Assembly (NCBI RefSeq): GCF_001613365.1
Contig: NZ_BDCF01000012.1
Coordinates: forward strand, 124,001 to 188,000
Origin: Nocardia xishanensis NBRC 101358
Lineage (GTDB): Bacteria; Actinomycetota; Actinomycetes; Mycobacteriales; Mycobacteriaceae
Reading direction: 5' to 3'
DNA length: 64,000 nucleotides
Shown in pieces: positions 1 through 7,553 of the stretch (position 1 is its first letter; every line of letters begins with the position of its first letter). A model generated the notes under the pieces. That model was not told where the DNA came from and did not search any database. It saw nothing but the letters and a program-made list of their open reading frames with translations. The translations under genes were made by a program, and so were the position numbers.

Positions 1-585
1 GACATCGGCACCGGCCTGCCCACCGCGGGCAATGTGCACGAGATCGCGCAGGGCATCGCACCGGAATCGCGCATCGTGTACCTGGACAACGATCCGATCG
101 TGCTGGTGCACGCCCGCACGCTGCTCGACAGCTCACCCGAGGGCGCGACGGCATATCTCGACGCCGATCTGCGCGACCCGGACCGAATCTTGACCCACCC
201 GGATCTCACCAGCACGCTCGATCTGAGCCAGCCGGTCGCGCTGATGCTGGTGGCCGTCATGCACTTCATCACCGACGACGAGGCACCTTACGGCCTGGTG
301 CGCCAACTGTGCGAGGCGCTGCCCTCGGGCAGCTACCTGGTGATGACCCACGCCACCAACGATCACCTCACCGACGAGGACCTCGCCGAGACCAAGCAGG
401 CCAACAAGCGCAGCGGCGTACCCTTCCAACTGCGCTCCACCGCCGAATTCCGGCAATTCTTCACCGGTTTCGACCTCATCGCGCCCGGCATCGGCTCGGT
501 GATGACCTGGCGACCCGAAGTCTGGCGCGCCCACCCCCGCCCCGAGGCGGTCTCCATGCTCGCCGGCGTCGCTCGGGTTCCTTGA
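1..585 (+). CDS. SAM-dependent methyltransferase, 5' end cut by window edge
   Basis: The frame is open from base 1, so the true start lies outside the window and 194 residues are visible. The fragment opens with a glycine-rich DIGTG motif, the SAM-binding loop of class I methyltransferases. It is followed by YLDNDPIV, the acidic loop that binds the ribose of SAM, and by a hydrophobic strand (VALMLVAVMHFI). This order fits the actinobacterial PF04672 (DUF574-like) methyltransferases, usually about 260-280 residues, so roughly the first 70-80 residues are missing. The substrate is unknown in this family. It ends with TGA and converges on the LigD-type polymerase gene 52 bases away. Family assignment is by pattern recognition; a role in the distant PKS pathway is not indicated. 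Confidence 0.85.
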   Translation, partial: DIGTGLPTAGNVHEIAQGIAPESRIVYLDNDPIVLVHARTLLDSSPEGATAYLDADLRDPDRILTHPDLTSTLDLSQPVALMLVAVMHFITDDEAPYGLVRQLCEALPSGSYLVMTHATNDHLTDEDLAETKQANKRSGVPFQLRSTAEFRQFFTGFDLIAPGIGSVMTWRPEVWRAHPRPEAVSMLAGVARVP

Positions 586-637
586 CGCTCTCACACACCG
601 TTCCGACGCCCCGCAGCACCACCGCCTGTGTGGGAAG

Positions 638-1591
638 TCAGGAGGTACGGCGAGCTCTGGCTCGGCGTTTACCTTCGTGCATGGCTTGGACGCGGGCGAC
701 GGGGATGGTGTGGCCTTCGGCGATCAAGCCGGCCGGAAGTTGCTGGGGGGCAGGCATTTCGTCGGCCCATGGGTCGCGGTCGCCGAGGCGGTCGGGGGCG
801 GTGCGAAGGGTGAAATCGGATGGCTTCGCATCGGCCAGATCGGCCCAGCCGACCGGGAAGGAGACCGGGACGCCGGGGCGGATGCGCGGACTGTAGGCCG
901 CGACCACCGTCGCGCCGCCGGCGCGGGTGGAGTCGAGGAAGACTTTGCCCTCGCGGTCCTCGCGGATGAACGCGGTGGTGGCCAGCTCGGGGTCGAGGCG
1001 CTCGGCGCGGGCGGCGATCGCCCGGGTGGCGGCCGCGGCGTCCTCGACGGCGGTGCCCGCGACGACCGGGACGAAGACGTGCACCCCTTTGGCGCCACTG
1101 GTTTTCACCGCACCCGAGAGCCCGTCGGCGGCCAGCGCAGTGCGGATCAGTTCGGCGGCGAACACGGCGTGGCGAAAGGTCTGGCCGGGCGAGGGGTCGA
1201 GATCGAGGACCAGATGGGTCGACCCGGCGGAATAGTCGGCGAGCAGCAACGTCGGGTGGTATTCGACGGCGCGCTGATTGCCGAACCACAGCAGCGTGCG
1301 CACGTCGTCGCACAGAGCGTAGGTCACCTCGCGGCGGGAGCTCTCGGCCCACAGCGTGATCCGCGGTACCCACTCCGGGGTGTATTTGGGCAGGTTCTTC
1401 TGCATGAACGGCTCCTGCCCCGGCCGAATCCGCACCACCGACAACGGACGGTCGCGCAGCTGGTTCACCAAGCGGTCGCCGACGAACTCCAGGTAGTCGA
1501 CGAGATCCCGTTTGGTCGCCTCCGCCCCGTCGAAGAGCGGTTTGTCCAGATTCGTCAGCGTGACGCCCGCGCGCACCTCTTCGCTGCCCAT
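638..1591 (-). CDS. Free-standing LigD-type polymerase/primase domain protein
   Basis: A 317-residue protein that matches the polymerase domain (PolDom, archaeo-eukaryotic primase superfamily) of bacterial LigD, used in non-homologous end joining and gap repair. Visible hallmarks are LTNLDKPLF near the start, the FMQKNLPKYTPEW region, the catalytic metal-binding HLVLDLDPSPG segment (DxD) and the KTSGAKGVHVFVP segment. There is no ligase or nuclease domain, so this is the split, single-domain form known in mycobacteria and nocardiae. The start is set at ATG 1591 behind a GGTGGGG sequence. The frame stays open to 1786, but that extension is Arg/Gly/Ala-rich and runs through a hairpin. No Ku or ligase gene lies in the window. 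Confidence 0.9.
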   Translation of the reverse strand: MGSEEVRAGVTLTNLDKPLFDGAEATKRDLVDYLEFVGDRLVNQLRDRPLSVVRIRPGQEPFMQKNLPKYTPEWVPRITLWAESSRREVTYALCDDVRTLLWFGNQRAVEYHPTLLLADYSAGSTHLVLDLDPSPGQTFRHAVFAAELIRTALAADGLSGAVKTSGAKGVHVFVPVVAGTAVEDAAAATRAIAARAERLDPELATTAFIREDREGKVFLDSTRAGGATVVAAYSPRIRPGVPVSFPVGWADLADAKPSDFTLRTAPDRLGDRDPWADEMPAPQQLPAGLIAEGHTIPVARVQAMHEGKRRARARRTS

Positions 1592-1724
1592 CGCCCCACC
1601 TTGCCGGGCGGCCCCGGCGCGGTCAACCCCGCGGGCGGACGGCGAGACAGGCCTCGCCGAGAGGGTCGAGCGTCCCGCGGCACTGCCGCGGCGACGGTCG
1701 CGTTCCGAACTACCCCGGAAAACC

Positions 1725-1760
1725 TTCGTGCCGTCCGGCGAGTTCGCCGGACGGCACGAA
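1725..1760 (-). terminator. Perfect 17-bp inverted repeat hairpin, likely terminator
   Basis: Two perfectly complementary 17-base arms (1725-1741 and 1744-1760) are separated by two bases. On the - strand the hairpin is followed by GGTTTTCC, a short T-run. It lies about 200 bases downstream of the stop of the small secreted protein gene and upstream of the polymerase-domain gene, so it probably ends transcripts coming from 2237. The palindrome could also be a protein-binding site. The rest of the 364-base gap 1592-1955 holds nothing I can support. Confidence 0.6.
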
Positions 1761-1955
1761 AATGGTGTTTGAAGGAAGCCCCGCACTCACAGCACGGAGA
1801 GCAATCCCATTGACGGGCAAACGGAATCGAAAGAGTTCACCCGCCGCGGCTACTCCGACACGACGAATGACCGGCGCAATACTGGCAAATTCACTGCAAT
1901 GGCGCAGACACGCTGGCGATCGGCGGCGCCGAAGCAGTGATCAGCCGAAACCGAA

Positions 1956-2237
1956 TCAGGCGGCAGGCTTGGGCTGGGTCAGGTCCTTGACGCCGGTGAT
2001 CGCATCGATGATGTTCACGATGGCGGAGGTGCCGCCGTCAAGAGCCGAGCTGCCGGAGTCCAGCATGCTGGAGCCAGCGGACGAGCCGGCCGAACCCGTG
2101 AACGAACCGGTGTCGGCAGAACCCGAGGCGGAGCCGGTGGCGGCGGAGTCGGCGGCGGAGGCCACCGCGACAGGGCCGAAGAACAGGGCGGCGGCGGAGA
2201 CGGCACCGGCAGCGACGAGGGCCTTGCGAGAGAACAT
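1956..2237 (-). CDS. Small secreted Ser/Gly/Ala-rich protein
   Basis: A 93-residue protein with a classical signal peptide: basic MFSRK start, a hydrophobic stretch (residues 6-24) and an AxA-type site (VASA|AD, about residue 29). The mature part is low-complexity Ser/Gly/Ala/Asp followed by a short amphipathic segment (SAIVNIIDAITGVKDL) and PKPAA. The start is chosen at ATG 2237 because AAAGGAAG lies seven bases upstream; an in-frame ATG six codons earlier has the Shine-Dalgarno sequence inside its own coding region. Such tiny secreted proteins are common in Nocardia and Rhodococcus, but I do not recognise a function. It is transcribed alone, with a hairpin 200 bases downstream. Confidence 0.7.
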   Translation of the reverse strand: MFSRKALVAAGAVSAAALFFGPVAVASAADSAATGSASGSADTGSFTGSAGSSAGSSMLDSGSSALDGGTSAIVNIIDAITGVKDLTQPKPAA

Positions 2238-2656
2238 GTACGAGCTTCCTTTCACACAGTGGATAACGACGCCATCACGGCGCGCACCAGCAACGTTAGG
2301 AAAAAGAAACCTTCAAATCCACTTCTCTTATTGTGCGAATAATCACCGTTAATAATGGGCTAACAGAATATTGTCCCGAGGTAACACCATTTGATCTTCA
2401 TTTCGGGCGCGAATTTCATGATCGAATTCGTTTGATTTATCCCGCCGCGCCGTTATCGGCTTGCGGCGGAGCGGATCTCGCAACGGACCATCGTTCCCGG
2501 CGCGGCGCGACCCGGCCGGAGACGCGTTCGCGGGACGCCCGCACGACGGCGACCCGCGCGAGTTACCGGGGCGAGGTGGCGCGTCGCGCGAGGGCGCGAC
2601 ACACTCGAGACCATGGTTTCGATGTCATTGCGACGCGGCGCGACGGCGGGCCGGAC
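2238..2656. other. Divergent intergenic region with a low-GC core
   Basis: This gap separates the divergent secreted-protein and TerD-AIM24 genes. Bases about 2290-2440 are much richer in A+T than the surroundings, as expected for promoters read both ways. A short inverted repeat, CGAATT-N9-AATTCG (2410-2430), may be an operator. I could not settle on a convincing -35/-10 pair on either strand. The frame of the TerD-AIM24 gene is open back to 2333, but the extra 108 codons are Arg-rich and resemble no TerD protein, so I treat them as non-coding. Confidence 0.4.
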
Positions 2657-4162
2657 GTGACCGCGCTGGCTCGCGGCGAGAACCGGCCCGCACCCGGTGA
2701 CCGGATGACGGTCACCGTCACCTGCTCCGCGGCCGTCGACGTGTCCGCCCTGCTGCTGAACGCGGCGGGCCGGGTGCGCTCGGACGGCGATTTCGTGTTC
2801 TTCAACCAGCCGGCCGGCCCCGGCGTCACCTACCGGCACGGGCGCGGCGAGGGCGACATGGTCGACGTGCAGACCTCCGCACTACCCGCCGACGTGGACA
2901 AGGTCGTGGTCACCGCCAGCCTGGACGGCAGCGGCCCGCGCACTTTCGCGGGCGTCGGCTCGCTCACCGCGACCATTGGATCCGATTCCGGAACGGTCAC
3001 CTTCCCGGTGACCGGGTTGAGTACCGAGGCCGCGGTTGTGTGCGTGGAGATCTATCGCCGCGGCGGTGGTTGGAAGATCCGCGCCGTCGGCCAGGGATAC
3101 GACGACGGGCTCGCCGGTATCGCCAGGGCGTTCGGCGTGCAGGTCGACGACCCAGGGCCCGCGCAATCCCCGCCGCCGCCCGCCGCACCGGCGTACCCGG
3201 CAGCACCCCTGCCGTCATATCCAGCGCCACCGCCACCGGGGCATCAACCGAGCGGCGGCGCAGCGCCCGGCGGTCACCGCCCCCCGGCAGCTCCCGCCTA
3301 CCCGGGCACCCCGCCGACCGGGTACGAACCACCGCCCGCGCCGGGATATCCCCAGTCCGGCCCGCCTTCGTCCGGCGCCTTTCCTTCCCCGCAGATGTCG
3401 ACACCCCAGCAAGGAGCGCTGCCGATGCAGAGCGATCTGTTCAACCCGAGCCACGCCGAGGTCAGCGGCGTCGGTATCCAGAAACAGGGCGGCAAGATGG
3501 TCAAGGTCGGCCTCGCGGGCGAGGTCATGGCGCGCGCCGGATCGATGGTGGCCTACCAGGGCGACTTGCAGTTCCAGGCGCTCGGCTCCGGCGGCATCGG
3601 CCGCGCCATCCAGCAGCGGCTGACCGGCGAGGGCGTGCCGCTGATGAAGGTGTCCGGCCGCGGCGATCTCTTCCTGGCCAACTCCGCCTCCGACGTGCAC
3701 ATCATCGATCTCGACGGCAGCGACGGGCTCACCATCAACGGCTCGAACGTGCTGGCCTTCGACTCCACGCTGCGCTACGACATCAAGATGGTCCAAGGCG
3801 CGGCCGGGTTCGCCAGCAACGCGGGGCTCTTCAACTGCGTGTTCACCGGGCGCGGCCGGATCGCGATCACCACCCACGGCACACCGGTTGTTCTGAATGT
3901 CGACCAGCCGACCTACGCCGACCCGCAGGCCGCGGTGGCCTGGTCGTCCAGCTTGCAGACCGGCATCAAGCGCAACGACTCGTTCGGGCTCGGCAGGCTC
4001 ATGGGTCGCAGCACCGGCGAAGGCATGACGCTGGCCTTCTCCGGTCGCGGTTTCGTCATCGTGCAACCCTCGGAGCTGCCGCCCGGCGGCATGCTCGGCG
4101 GCACCGGCGGTGGCCAGGAGGCGGGGCACAGCGGCGGCGTGCTTGGCGGACTGTTCGGCTAG
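2657..4162 (+). CDS. TerD domain - proline-rich linker - AIM24 domain protein
   Basis: A 501-residue fusion. Residues 1 to about 160 are a TerD-type calcium-binding stress domain: it opens VTALARGENRPAPGDRMTV, then DVSALLL, SDGDFVFFNQP and the WKIRAVGQGY end typical of tellurium-resistance family proteins. Residues about 168-253 are a Pro/Tyr/Gly linker. Residues about 257-490 are an AIM24 domain (PF01987), recognised from KVGLAGEVMARAGSMVAYQGD, the G/V-rich beta repeats and FSGRGFVIVQPSE. The GTG at 2657 is chosen because it matches the usual TerD start, although its Shine-Dalgarno is weak. TerD proteins act in membrane-linked stress response; the bacterial AIM24 role is poorly known. The gene stands alone and no other ter gene is near. 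Confidence 0.85.
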   Translation: MTALARGENRPAPGDRMTVTVTCSAAVDVSALLLNAAGRVRSDGDFVFFNQPAGPGVTYRHGRGEGDMVDVQTSALPADVDKVVVTASLDGSGPRTFAGVGSLTATIGSDSGTVTFPVTGLSTEAAVVCVEIYRRGGGWKIRAVGQGYDDGLAGIARAFGVQVDDPGPAQSPPPPAAPAYPAAPLPSYPAPPPPGHQPSGGAAPGGHRPPAAPAYPGTPPTGYEPPPAPGYPQSGPPSSGAFPSPQMSTPQQGALPMQSDLFNPSHAEVSGVGIQKQGGKMVKVGLAGEVMARAGSMVAYQGDLQFQALGSGGIGRAIQQRLTGEGVPLMKVSGRGDLFLANSASDVHIIDLDGSDGLTINGSNVLAFDSTLRYDIKMVQGAAGFASNAGLFNCVFTGRGRIAITTHGTPVVLNVDQPTYADPQAAVAWSSSLQTGIKRNDSFGLGRLMGRSTGEGMTLAFSGRGFVIVQPSELPPGGMLGGTGGGQEAGHSGGVLGGLFG

Positions 4163-4181
4163 TCGGTCCACTCCGCGCGGA

Positions 4182-4209
4182 GACCGGCGCGTCGACGGGC
4201 GCGCCGGTC
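4182..4209. terminator. GC-rich hairpin between convergent genes
   Basis: Ten-base arms GACCGGCGCG (4182-4191) and CGCGCCGGTC (4200-4209) flank an eight-base loop. It sits in the 73-base gap between the TerD-AIM24 stop and the converging stop of the RsbW-like gene, the expected place for a shared terminator. There is no T-tract, so strength is uncertain. Confidence 0.5.
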
Positions 4210-4235
4210 AGCGCCGCGTCGAACAGCGGCCGGTC

Positions 4236-4994
4236 TCACGGCAGCGACGGGCGATCATGATCCGCGAGCGTCGCCCACACCACCTTGCCGACTGGCCAGC
4301 GCGGCGCGCATCCCCATGCCCGCGCCAGCGAGGCGACCACGTGCAAGCCGAACCTGGCCGGGTGCCCGGCGGCTGGTTCGCGCAGCATCGCCTCGTGCGG
4401 ATCGGCGTCGGCCACCGCGATCGTGAGCAGCTCACCCTGGGATTCCAGGCTCAGCCCCAGTTCACCGAAGGCGTGCAACAGCGCGTTCTCCACCAGTTCG
4501 GTGGCCACCAGCAGCGCGTCGGTGCGCACCTGACCCACGTCCCAGCGATCGCACATGCGGGTCACGAATCGCCGGGCATGCATCGAGGAGATCGTGCTAG
4601 GCGCCAGTTCGATCGATGCCTCCTGCCGCGCGGGCGCCGCAGGCAGCGCACGCAGCGCGGCCTCGACGGACTCGAAAGCGGGCACCCGGTGCCTGGCCGC
4701 GACGGTGGCCGTCGGATTCGCGAGTCCGTTGGCGACCAGCACGATCGGCACGTCCGGCCAGTCGCTGACCCGAACCCGCGCGGACGCGCACGCTGTCGCC
4801 ACCGCGTCCTCGACCAGATCGAGGTCGTCGACCGCGACGATCACCGCGCGCGGACGGTCGACGGCATAGCGCACCAGATCGTCGCCGAAACGGCGGCAAC
4901 CGTCCCAGTCCAGAACCCCGCTGGGCCGGAGTACCGTACAACCGGCCAGTTCGGAAGGGCGCCAGAAGAGTGCGCCGCTACGGAACCCGGACAT
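4236..4994 (-). CDS. STAS-like / RsbW-like histidine-kinase-type ATPase protein
   Basis: A 252-residue regulator with two parts. Residues about 10-110 resemble a STAS/anti-anti-sigma fold (TVLRPSGVLDWDGCRRF and RAVIVAVDDLDLVED). Residues about 130-248 form an RsbW-type GHKL ATPase: the N-box TELVENALLHA carries the Mg-binding Asn, and RFGLHVVASLARAWG is the ATP-lid glycine region. Proteins of this type bind partner switch proteins or sigma factors, but no SigB/SigF-type gene is adjacent. ATG 4994 follows GGAGAG at a good distance; earlier in-frame codons are Arg/Ala-rich. A 32-codon open frame with its own ribosome site lies just upstream and may be co-transcribed. Confidence 0.8.
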   Translation of the reverse strand: MSGFRSGALFWRPSELAGCTVLRPSGVLDWDGCRRFGDDLVRYAVDRPRAVIVAVDDLDLVEDAVATACASARVRVSDWPDVPIVLVANGLANPTATVAARHRVPAFESVEAALRALPAAPARQEASIELAPSTISSMHARRFVTRMCDRWDVGQVRTDALLVATELVENALLHAFGELGLSLESQGELLTIAVADADPHEAMLREPAAGHPARFGLHVVASLARAWGCAPRWPVGKVVWATLADHDRPSLP

Positions 4995-5050
4995 TCGCTC
5001 TCCGCCCAGACCGTGCCGCTCGGCGGCGCGCGGGCGGTGGCCTATCCCGC

Positions 5051-5149
5051 TCACGCCGCGGCCGGCTGAGCCAGCCGGGCGCGGTGTGGCGTGTCGAGGC
5101 GCTCGGCGATGTCGACGAACAGGTTCCGAGTCACGCTGAGCTGAATCAT
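5051..5149 (-). CDS. Possible 32-residue leader ORF upstream of the RsbW-like gene
   Basis: A short frame starting MIQLSVTRNLFVDIAERLD and ending in QPAAA. It is preceded by AGAAAGG eight bases before ATG 5149, and ends 57 bases before the start of the downstream regulator on the same strand. The ribosome site and position suggest a leader peptide or small protein; composition alone cannot prove coding. I know no matching family. Confidence 0.3.
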   Translation of the reverse strand: MIQLSVTRNLFVDIAERLDTPHRARLAQPAAA

Positions 5150-5228
5150 CGCGCACGCCTTTCTCTTTGTTTCGGTCCGTGTCACAGACGGGCTACCCAG
5201 CTTCGGAGCGTCGAATCGGAAGACGCGC

Positions 5229-5555
5229 ATGTCACTCCGGCCGGATTTGCCTCGGTCGTCCTCCGGGTTTCCGGTGGAGTCTGCCGGGCACCCGGTGGGC
5301 ATGGACGACGTCAACGAGAAGCGCCCCCACTCCACGGTCACCGAGGACGATCTGCGCGAGCTGCTCGCCGCCGGTCCTGACTCGTGCCTTGTGCTGCTCG
5401 AGGGGCACGTGGAAGTAGCCGAGGTCGCCGGGGACGGTCTGACCATCGCCACCCGCGACGAGGTGGCGGGCCGCACCGGAGCCAAGCCGGACAGGACTCG
5501 GTTGAGCGAAGTGGCGGCGGAACTCTCCAGCGAGATCCGGCTCCAAGGCGCCTGA
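5229..5555 (+). CDS. Hypothetical 108-residue protein
   Basis: A small acidic protein I do not recognise. The ATG at 5229 has GGAAG six bases upstream, which favours it over the in-frame ATG at 5301 (MDDVNEKRP), whose upstream region is weaker. After about 35 variable residues there is a plausible compact alpha/beta part (TEDDLRELLAAGPDSCLVLLEGHVEVA) and a helical end (LSEVAAELSSEIRLQ). There is no signal peptide or membrane segment. It is divergent from the RsbW-like gene and 78 bases ahead of phoD, so it may share a promoter with phoD. Confidence 0.55.
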   Translation: MSLRPDLPRSSSGFPVESAGHPVGMDDVNEKRPHSTVTEDDLRELLAAGPDSCLVLLEGHVEVAEVAGDGLTIATRDEVAGRTGAKPDRTRLSEVAAELSSEIRLQGA

Positions 5556-5633
5556 GGTCGCGTCCTCCCCGGCCGACCGCTCGCCGCGCGGTCGGCGGAC
5601 GAGCGGTGCGCCCGATCCGATGTACCGTGACGT

Positions 5634-7283
5634 ATGGGCCTGTCTCGTCGGCAGCTGTTGAGATTCGGCGCCGCGGGATCGGCAGCGGTACTCGTGGGCG
5701 CCTCGGCGGCGAGCAGCGGGCGGTTCCGCACGCCGCGCTGGTCGGACGATCCGTTCACGCTCGGGATCGCCTCGGGCGATCCGACACCGGACGGCGTCGT
5801 TCTGTGGACCCGGCTGGCGCCGGACCCGTTGGCCCCCGATGGCCACGGCGGCATGATGAATCATCCGGTGACCGTCGACTACGAGGTCGCCGACGACGAG
5901 CTCTTCCGCCGGGTGGTTGTTCGCGGCTCCGCCGTCGCGACCCGCGAACTGGCGCACAGCGTGCACCCGGAGATCAACGGACTCGCACCGGATCGCTGGT
6001 ACTACTACCGTTTCCGCGCCGGGTCGGTGATCTCGCCGGTCGGGCGCACGCGCACCGCGCCGCCGCCGGGGCTGCCGACGGCGCGCATCCGATTCGGCTT
6101 CGCGTCCTGCCAGTCGTGGAGTTCCGGCTACTACACCGCCTACGAGCACTTGGCGCGCGAGGACTTGGATCTGGTGGTGCACCTGGGCGACTACATCTAC
6201 GAGCGCGGGTGGATCCAAGGCCGCCAAGGACTTTCGGCGGGCCATGAGTTTCGGGACGAGGCCGTCGACCTGCCCACCTATCGGCTGCGCTACGCCCTGT
6301 ACAAGGCCGAGCAGCCCTTGCGTGACGCGCACGCCGCGTTTCCGTGGCTGGTCACCATGGACGATCACGAGGTCGACAACAACTGGGCGGCCGACTCGCC
6401 CGGTCTCGGCATCGACATCCACCGCGTCCCCGCGCTGTTCCGTCGCCGCCGTGCCGCCGCCTTCCAGGCGATGTACGAACATCAGCCGTTGCGGATCGCC
6501 CAATTACCGCGCGGTTCCGGCATGCACCTGCACCGCCGCTATCGTTTCGGCGACCTCGCCGAGATCACCATGCTGGACACCAGGCAGTACCGGACACCGC
6601 AGGCGTGCGGCGGCGACGTCGCCGCGGGCTGCGACGAGCGCTTCGATCCGGATCGCACGATTCTGGGTGCCAGGCAACGGGATTGGCTGCTGGAGGGTTT
6701 CGCCTCGTCGCCCGCACGCTGGCAGATCGTCGGCAATCAGGTCGGCATGAGCCAGACCGACAGCGATCCCGGGCCTGGCCTGGCCGTGTCCACCGACTCC
6801 TGGGACGGGTACGTGGCCGACCGCAACACCGTGCTCGGTGCGGCCGCCGACCGCGGCGTCCGCAATGTGGTGGTGATCACCGGCGACCGGCATCAGAACC
6901 ACGCCGCCCGGCTGCGCCGCGATTACGCCGATCCCGAATCACCGGTGGTAGCAGCGGAATTCACCGGCACCTCGATCACCAGCGGTGGCGACGGCGCGGA
7001 CATGAACGACATCGGACGACGTCTGCTCGCCGCCAATCCCGATCTCGCGTTCTTCAACGCGCAGCGCGGCTACGTCCGCGTCGAGCTCGACCACGGCATG
7101 TGGCGCAACGACTTCCGCGTGGTGCCCTACATCCGCCGCCAGGGTGCCCCCATCCACACCCGCGCGAGCTTCGTCGTGCAGGACGGGGTGCCCGGCGTCC
7201 AGGAGGCGTGGCGGCCGCAGCCTCCGGTGGAGCCCGCGCCGGAAACCGACGTCAGCGCGGGACCCACCAGGGGAACCCGCTGA
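5634..7283 (+). CDS. phoD: PhoD-type alkaline phosphatase / phosphodiesterase, Tat-exported
   Basis: A 549-residue secreted phosphatase. The N-terminus has a twin-arginine signal (LSRRQLLRFGAAGS, Arg5-Arg6) with a hydrophobic stretch to about residue 28. Residues about 38-140 are the PhoD beta-sandwich front domain (FTLGIASGDPTPDGVVLWTRL). The catalytic part has the metal-ligand motifs FGFASCQSW, VVHLGDYIYE (Asp186), TMDDHEVDNNW and VVITGDRHQNH. PhoD enzymes release phosphate from monoesters or diesters at the cell surface using iron and calcium. Length fits the family. The gene is probably phosphate-regulated, but no clear PHO box was found. Its stop lies only 3 bases from the stop of a converging 57-codon gene. 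Confidence 0.93.
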   Translation: MGLSRRQLLRFGAAGSAAVLVGASAASSGRFRTPRWSDDPFTLGIASGDPTPDGVVLWTRLAPDPLAPDGHGGMMNHPVTVDYEVADDELFRRVVVRGSAVATRELAHSVHPEINGLAPDRWYYYRFRAGSVISPVGRTRTAPPPGLPTARIRFGFASCQSWSSGYYTAYEHLAREDLDLVVHLGDYIYERGWIQGRQGLSAGHEFRDEAVDLPTYRLRYALYKAEQPLRDAHAAFPWLVTMDDHEVDNNWAADSPGLGIDIHRVPALFRRRRAAAFQAMYEHQPLRIAQLPRGSGMHLHRRYRFGDLAEITMLDTRQYRTPQACGGDVAAGCDERFDPDRTILGARQRDWLLEGFASSPARWQIVGNQVGMSQTDSDPGPGLAVSTDSWDGYVADRNTVLGAAADRGVRNVVVITGDRHQNHAARLRRDYADPESPVVAAEFTGTSITSGGDGADMNDIGRRLLAANPDLAFFNAQRGYVRVELDHGMWRNDFRVVPYIRRQGAPIHTRASFVVQDGVPGVQEAWRPQPPVEPAPETDVSAGPTRGTR

Positions 7284-7286
7284 ATC

Positions 7287-7460
7287 TCATCGGTGGGCGG
7301 CGTCGTACCAGTGGTGCGGTATCGACCAATCCCACTGCTGCTCCGGGGTGTCCGCACGGAGCCATTCGTCGTGACAGCGGGTCGAACCGCCGACGCTCAC
7401 GCCATGGAGCAGCAGTCCGCGTACCAGGTGCCGCCACACGGTGGACATGCGCGCTCGCAT
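7287..7460 (-). CDS. Small 57-residue protein with a strong ribosome-binding site
   Basis: A short gene easily missed by length cut-offs. ATG 7458-7460 is preceded by GAGGAGGT four bases upstream, among the strongest Shine-Dalgarno sites in the window. The product starts MRARMSTVWRHLVRGLLLHG and continues with a Trp/His-rich end (EQQWDWSIPHHWYDAAHR). There is no membrane segment, only one Cys, and a basic amphipathic N-terminal helix. It lies 93 bases downstream of rskA on the same strand and could be the third gene of the sigK-rskA transcript. It ends 3 bases short of the phoD stop. Function unknown. Confidence 0.6.
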   Translation of the reverse strand: MRARMSTVWRHLVRGLLLHGVSVGGSTRCHDEWLRADTPEQQWDWSIPHHWYDAAHR

Positions 7461-7553
7461 CGTTACCTCCTCGGCCGGGCCCGAATTCGGGCCAGAATAC
7501 GTGCGCGTGCCGGGGCGTGGAGGCGAATTCGACGATCGCGCTCGCTCCGTGGA

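Noticed and set aside
586..637. CACACA / TGTGTG pair as a terminator between the first two genes
   Set aside because: The arms are only six bases and 30 bases apart, too weak to call.
1592..1786. 65-codon N-terminal extension of the LigD-type polymerase
   Set aside because: It reads through a 36-base palindrome and resembles no polymerase-domain start; ATG 1591 has a reasonable ribosome site.
2333..2656. Upstream extension of the TerD-AIM24 gene
   Set aside because: The residues are Arg/Ala-rich, do not match TerD proteins and run through an A/T-rich promoter region.
5232..6503. 423-codon frame on the - strand opposite phoD
   Set aside because: It is the shadow of a well-supported phoD gene and has no recognisable domain.
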